From Duganella sp. BJB480 (GTDB lineage: Bacteria > Pseudomonadota > Gammaproteobacteria > Burkholderiales > Burkholderiaceae_D), in the NCBI GenBank assembly GCA_003416985.1, contig QVIN01000007.1, positions 400,323 to 464,322 of the forward strand: a stretch of 64,000 nt of DNA. The letters are read 5' to 3'. Shown here piece after piece: positions 63,730-64,000 of this stretch (position 1 is its first letter; each line of letters begins with the position of its first letter). The translations under genes and the position numbers were made by a program. A model generated the notes under the pieces. That model ran no database searches and was not told where the DNA came from. It was given only the letters and a program-made list of their open reading frames with translations.

Positions 63730-63892
63730 TTGACTTGTACTAGCGTCGCGTCTTTTTCCGCGCCGCCAAGAATCTGGAGGAAGTATTATAAACGATTTAT
63801 ATCGTTTATGCAGTAAATATTTAGGTAATGAAGTTGTATCAACGAACGTTCCAACGCACTTCTCATTCACCACAACCTGCTAAGGTTATAGG

Positions 63893-64000
63893 GACAAGCC
63901 GTACGGGCAATTAGTATCAGTTAGCTTAATGCATTACTGCACTTCCACACCTGACCTATCAACGTCCTGGTCTCGAACGACCCTTCAAAGAGCTCAAGGC
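63893..64000 (-). rRNA. rrl: 23S ribosomal RNA, 3' end (partial)
   Basis: On the minus strand the right edge reads into the conserved 3' end of 23S rRNA, including GACGTTGATAGGTCAGGTGT and AGCTAACTGATACTAATTGC. It is cut by the window edge. The exact 3' end is estimated to within about 10 bases. The 23S-5S spacer (63730-63892) holds no tRNA. Confidence 0.93.

Noticed and set aside
63452-63873. Open frames over the 5S gene and the 23S-5S spacer
   Set aside because: They overlap a clear 5S rRNA, spacer and terminator; not coding.

Overview
The window is about 64 kb of GC-rich, gene-dense bacterial chromosome. The 23S/5S rRNA sequence at the right edge, the two-subunit arginine succinyltransferase, the TorF-type porin, DUF3025 and the queA-tgt-yajC-secDF order all suggest a betaproteobacterium of the order Burkholderiales. 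An Oxalobacteraceae member (Massilia, Duganella or Janthinobacterium-like) is the best guess. I see no prophage, insertion sequence, CRISPR array or tRNA. The content is mostly metabolism, regulation and housekeeping, and no gap between genes exceeds 300 bases.

Layout, left to right. 1-8979 (minus strand) is an arginine-degradation unit: an AraC/GlxA-type regulator, then astC, aruF, astA, astD and astB of the arginine succinyltransferase pathway, then the start of a large NAD-glutamate dehydrogenase cut by the left edge. Together these would convert arginine to glutamate and on to 2-oxoglutarate. A pair of ArgR-like half-sites lies upstream of astC. 8987-13811 holds a DMT exporter, a divergent MarR-type gene coupled to a 93-aa unknown, a lower-GC exported beta-helix protein and an HDOD protein. 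13943-20964 is an ethanolamine locus: a divergent EutR-like regulator, then permease, TorF porin, eutB and eutC, followed by a WYL regulator and a GST. 20961-23028 holds a split chromate transporter and a LysR regulator.

23122-33047 holds a TPR protein, the secF/secD/yajC/tgt/queA block and recG. 33137-40892 holds an MFS transporter with a 38-aa partner, an oxidoreductase, DUF3025, pyrC, an orphan antitoxin, an OYE-MDR fusion enzyme and a LysR regulator. 40905-43386 holds an orphan amino-acid ABC ATPase, a dicarboxylate/glutamate symporter and a small membrane protein. 43557-59175 holds a GH43 glycosidase, two M20 hydrolases, an Atm1-like ABC exporter, an acyl-CoA thioesterase, a chemoreceptor, an antitoxin-like protein, tandem fadD genes, a zinc aminopeptidase lipoprotein and a molybdopterin oxidoreductase. 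59172-63455 holds a beta-hydroxyacid dehydrogenase, PagL and a TPR plus L,D-transpeptidase pair. The right end is the tail of an rRNA operon on the minus strand.

The most unusual structure is a family of three near-perfect 86-87 bp palindromes (23034, 33049, 60734). Each fills the junction between two convergent genes almost exactly. The outer arms are identical, while the inner arms differ by compensatory changes that keep the hairpin. Other points of interest are a terminator hairpin that overlaps the start of the TPR gene after secF, a terminator in the leader of the orphan ABC ATPase, and the fused OYE-quinone reductase.
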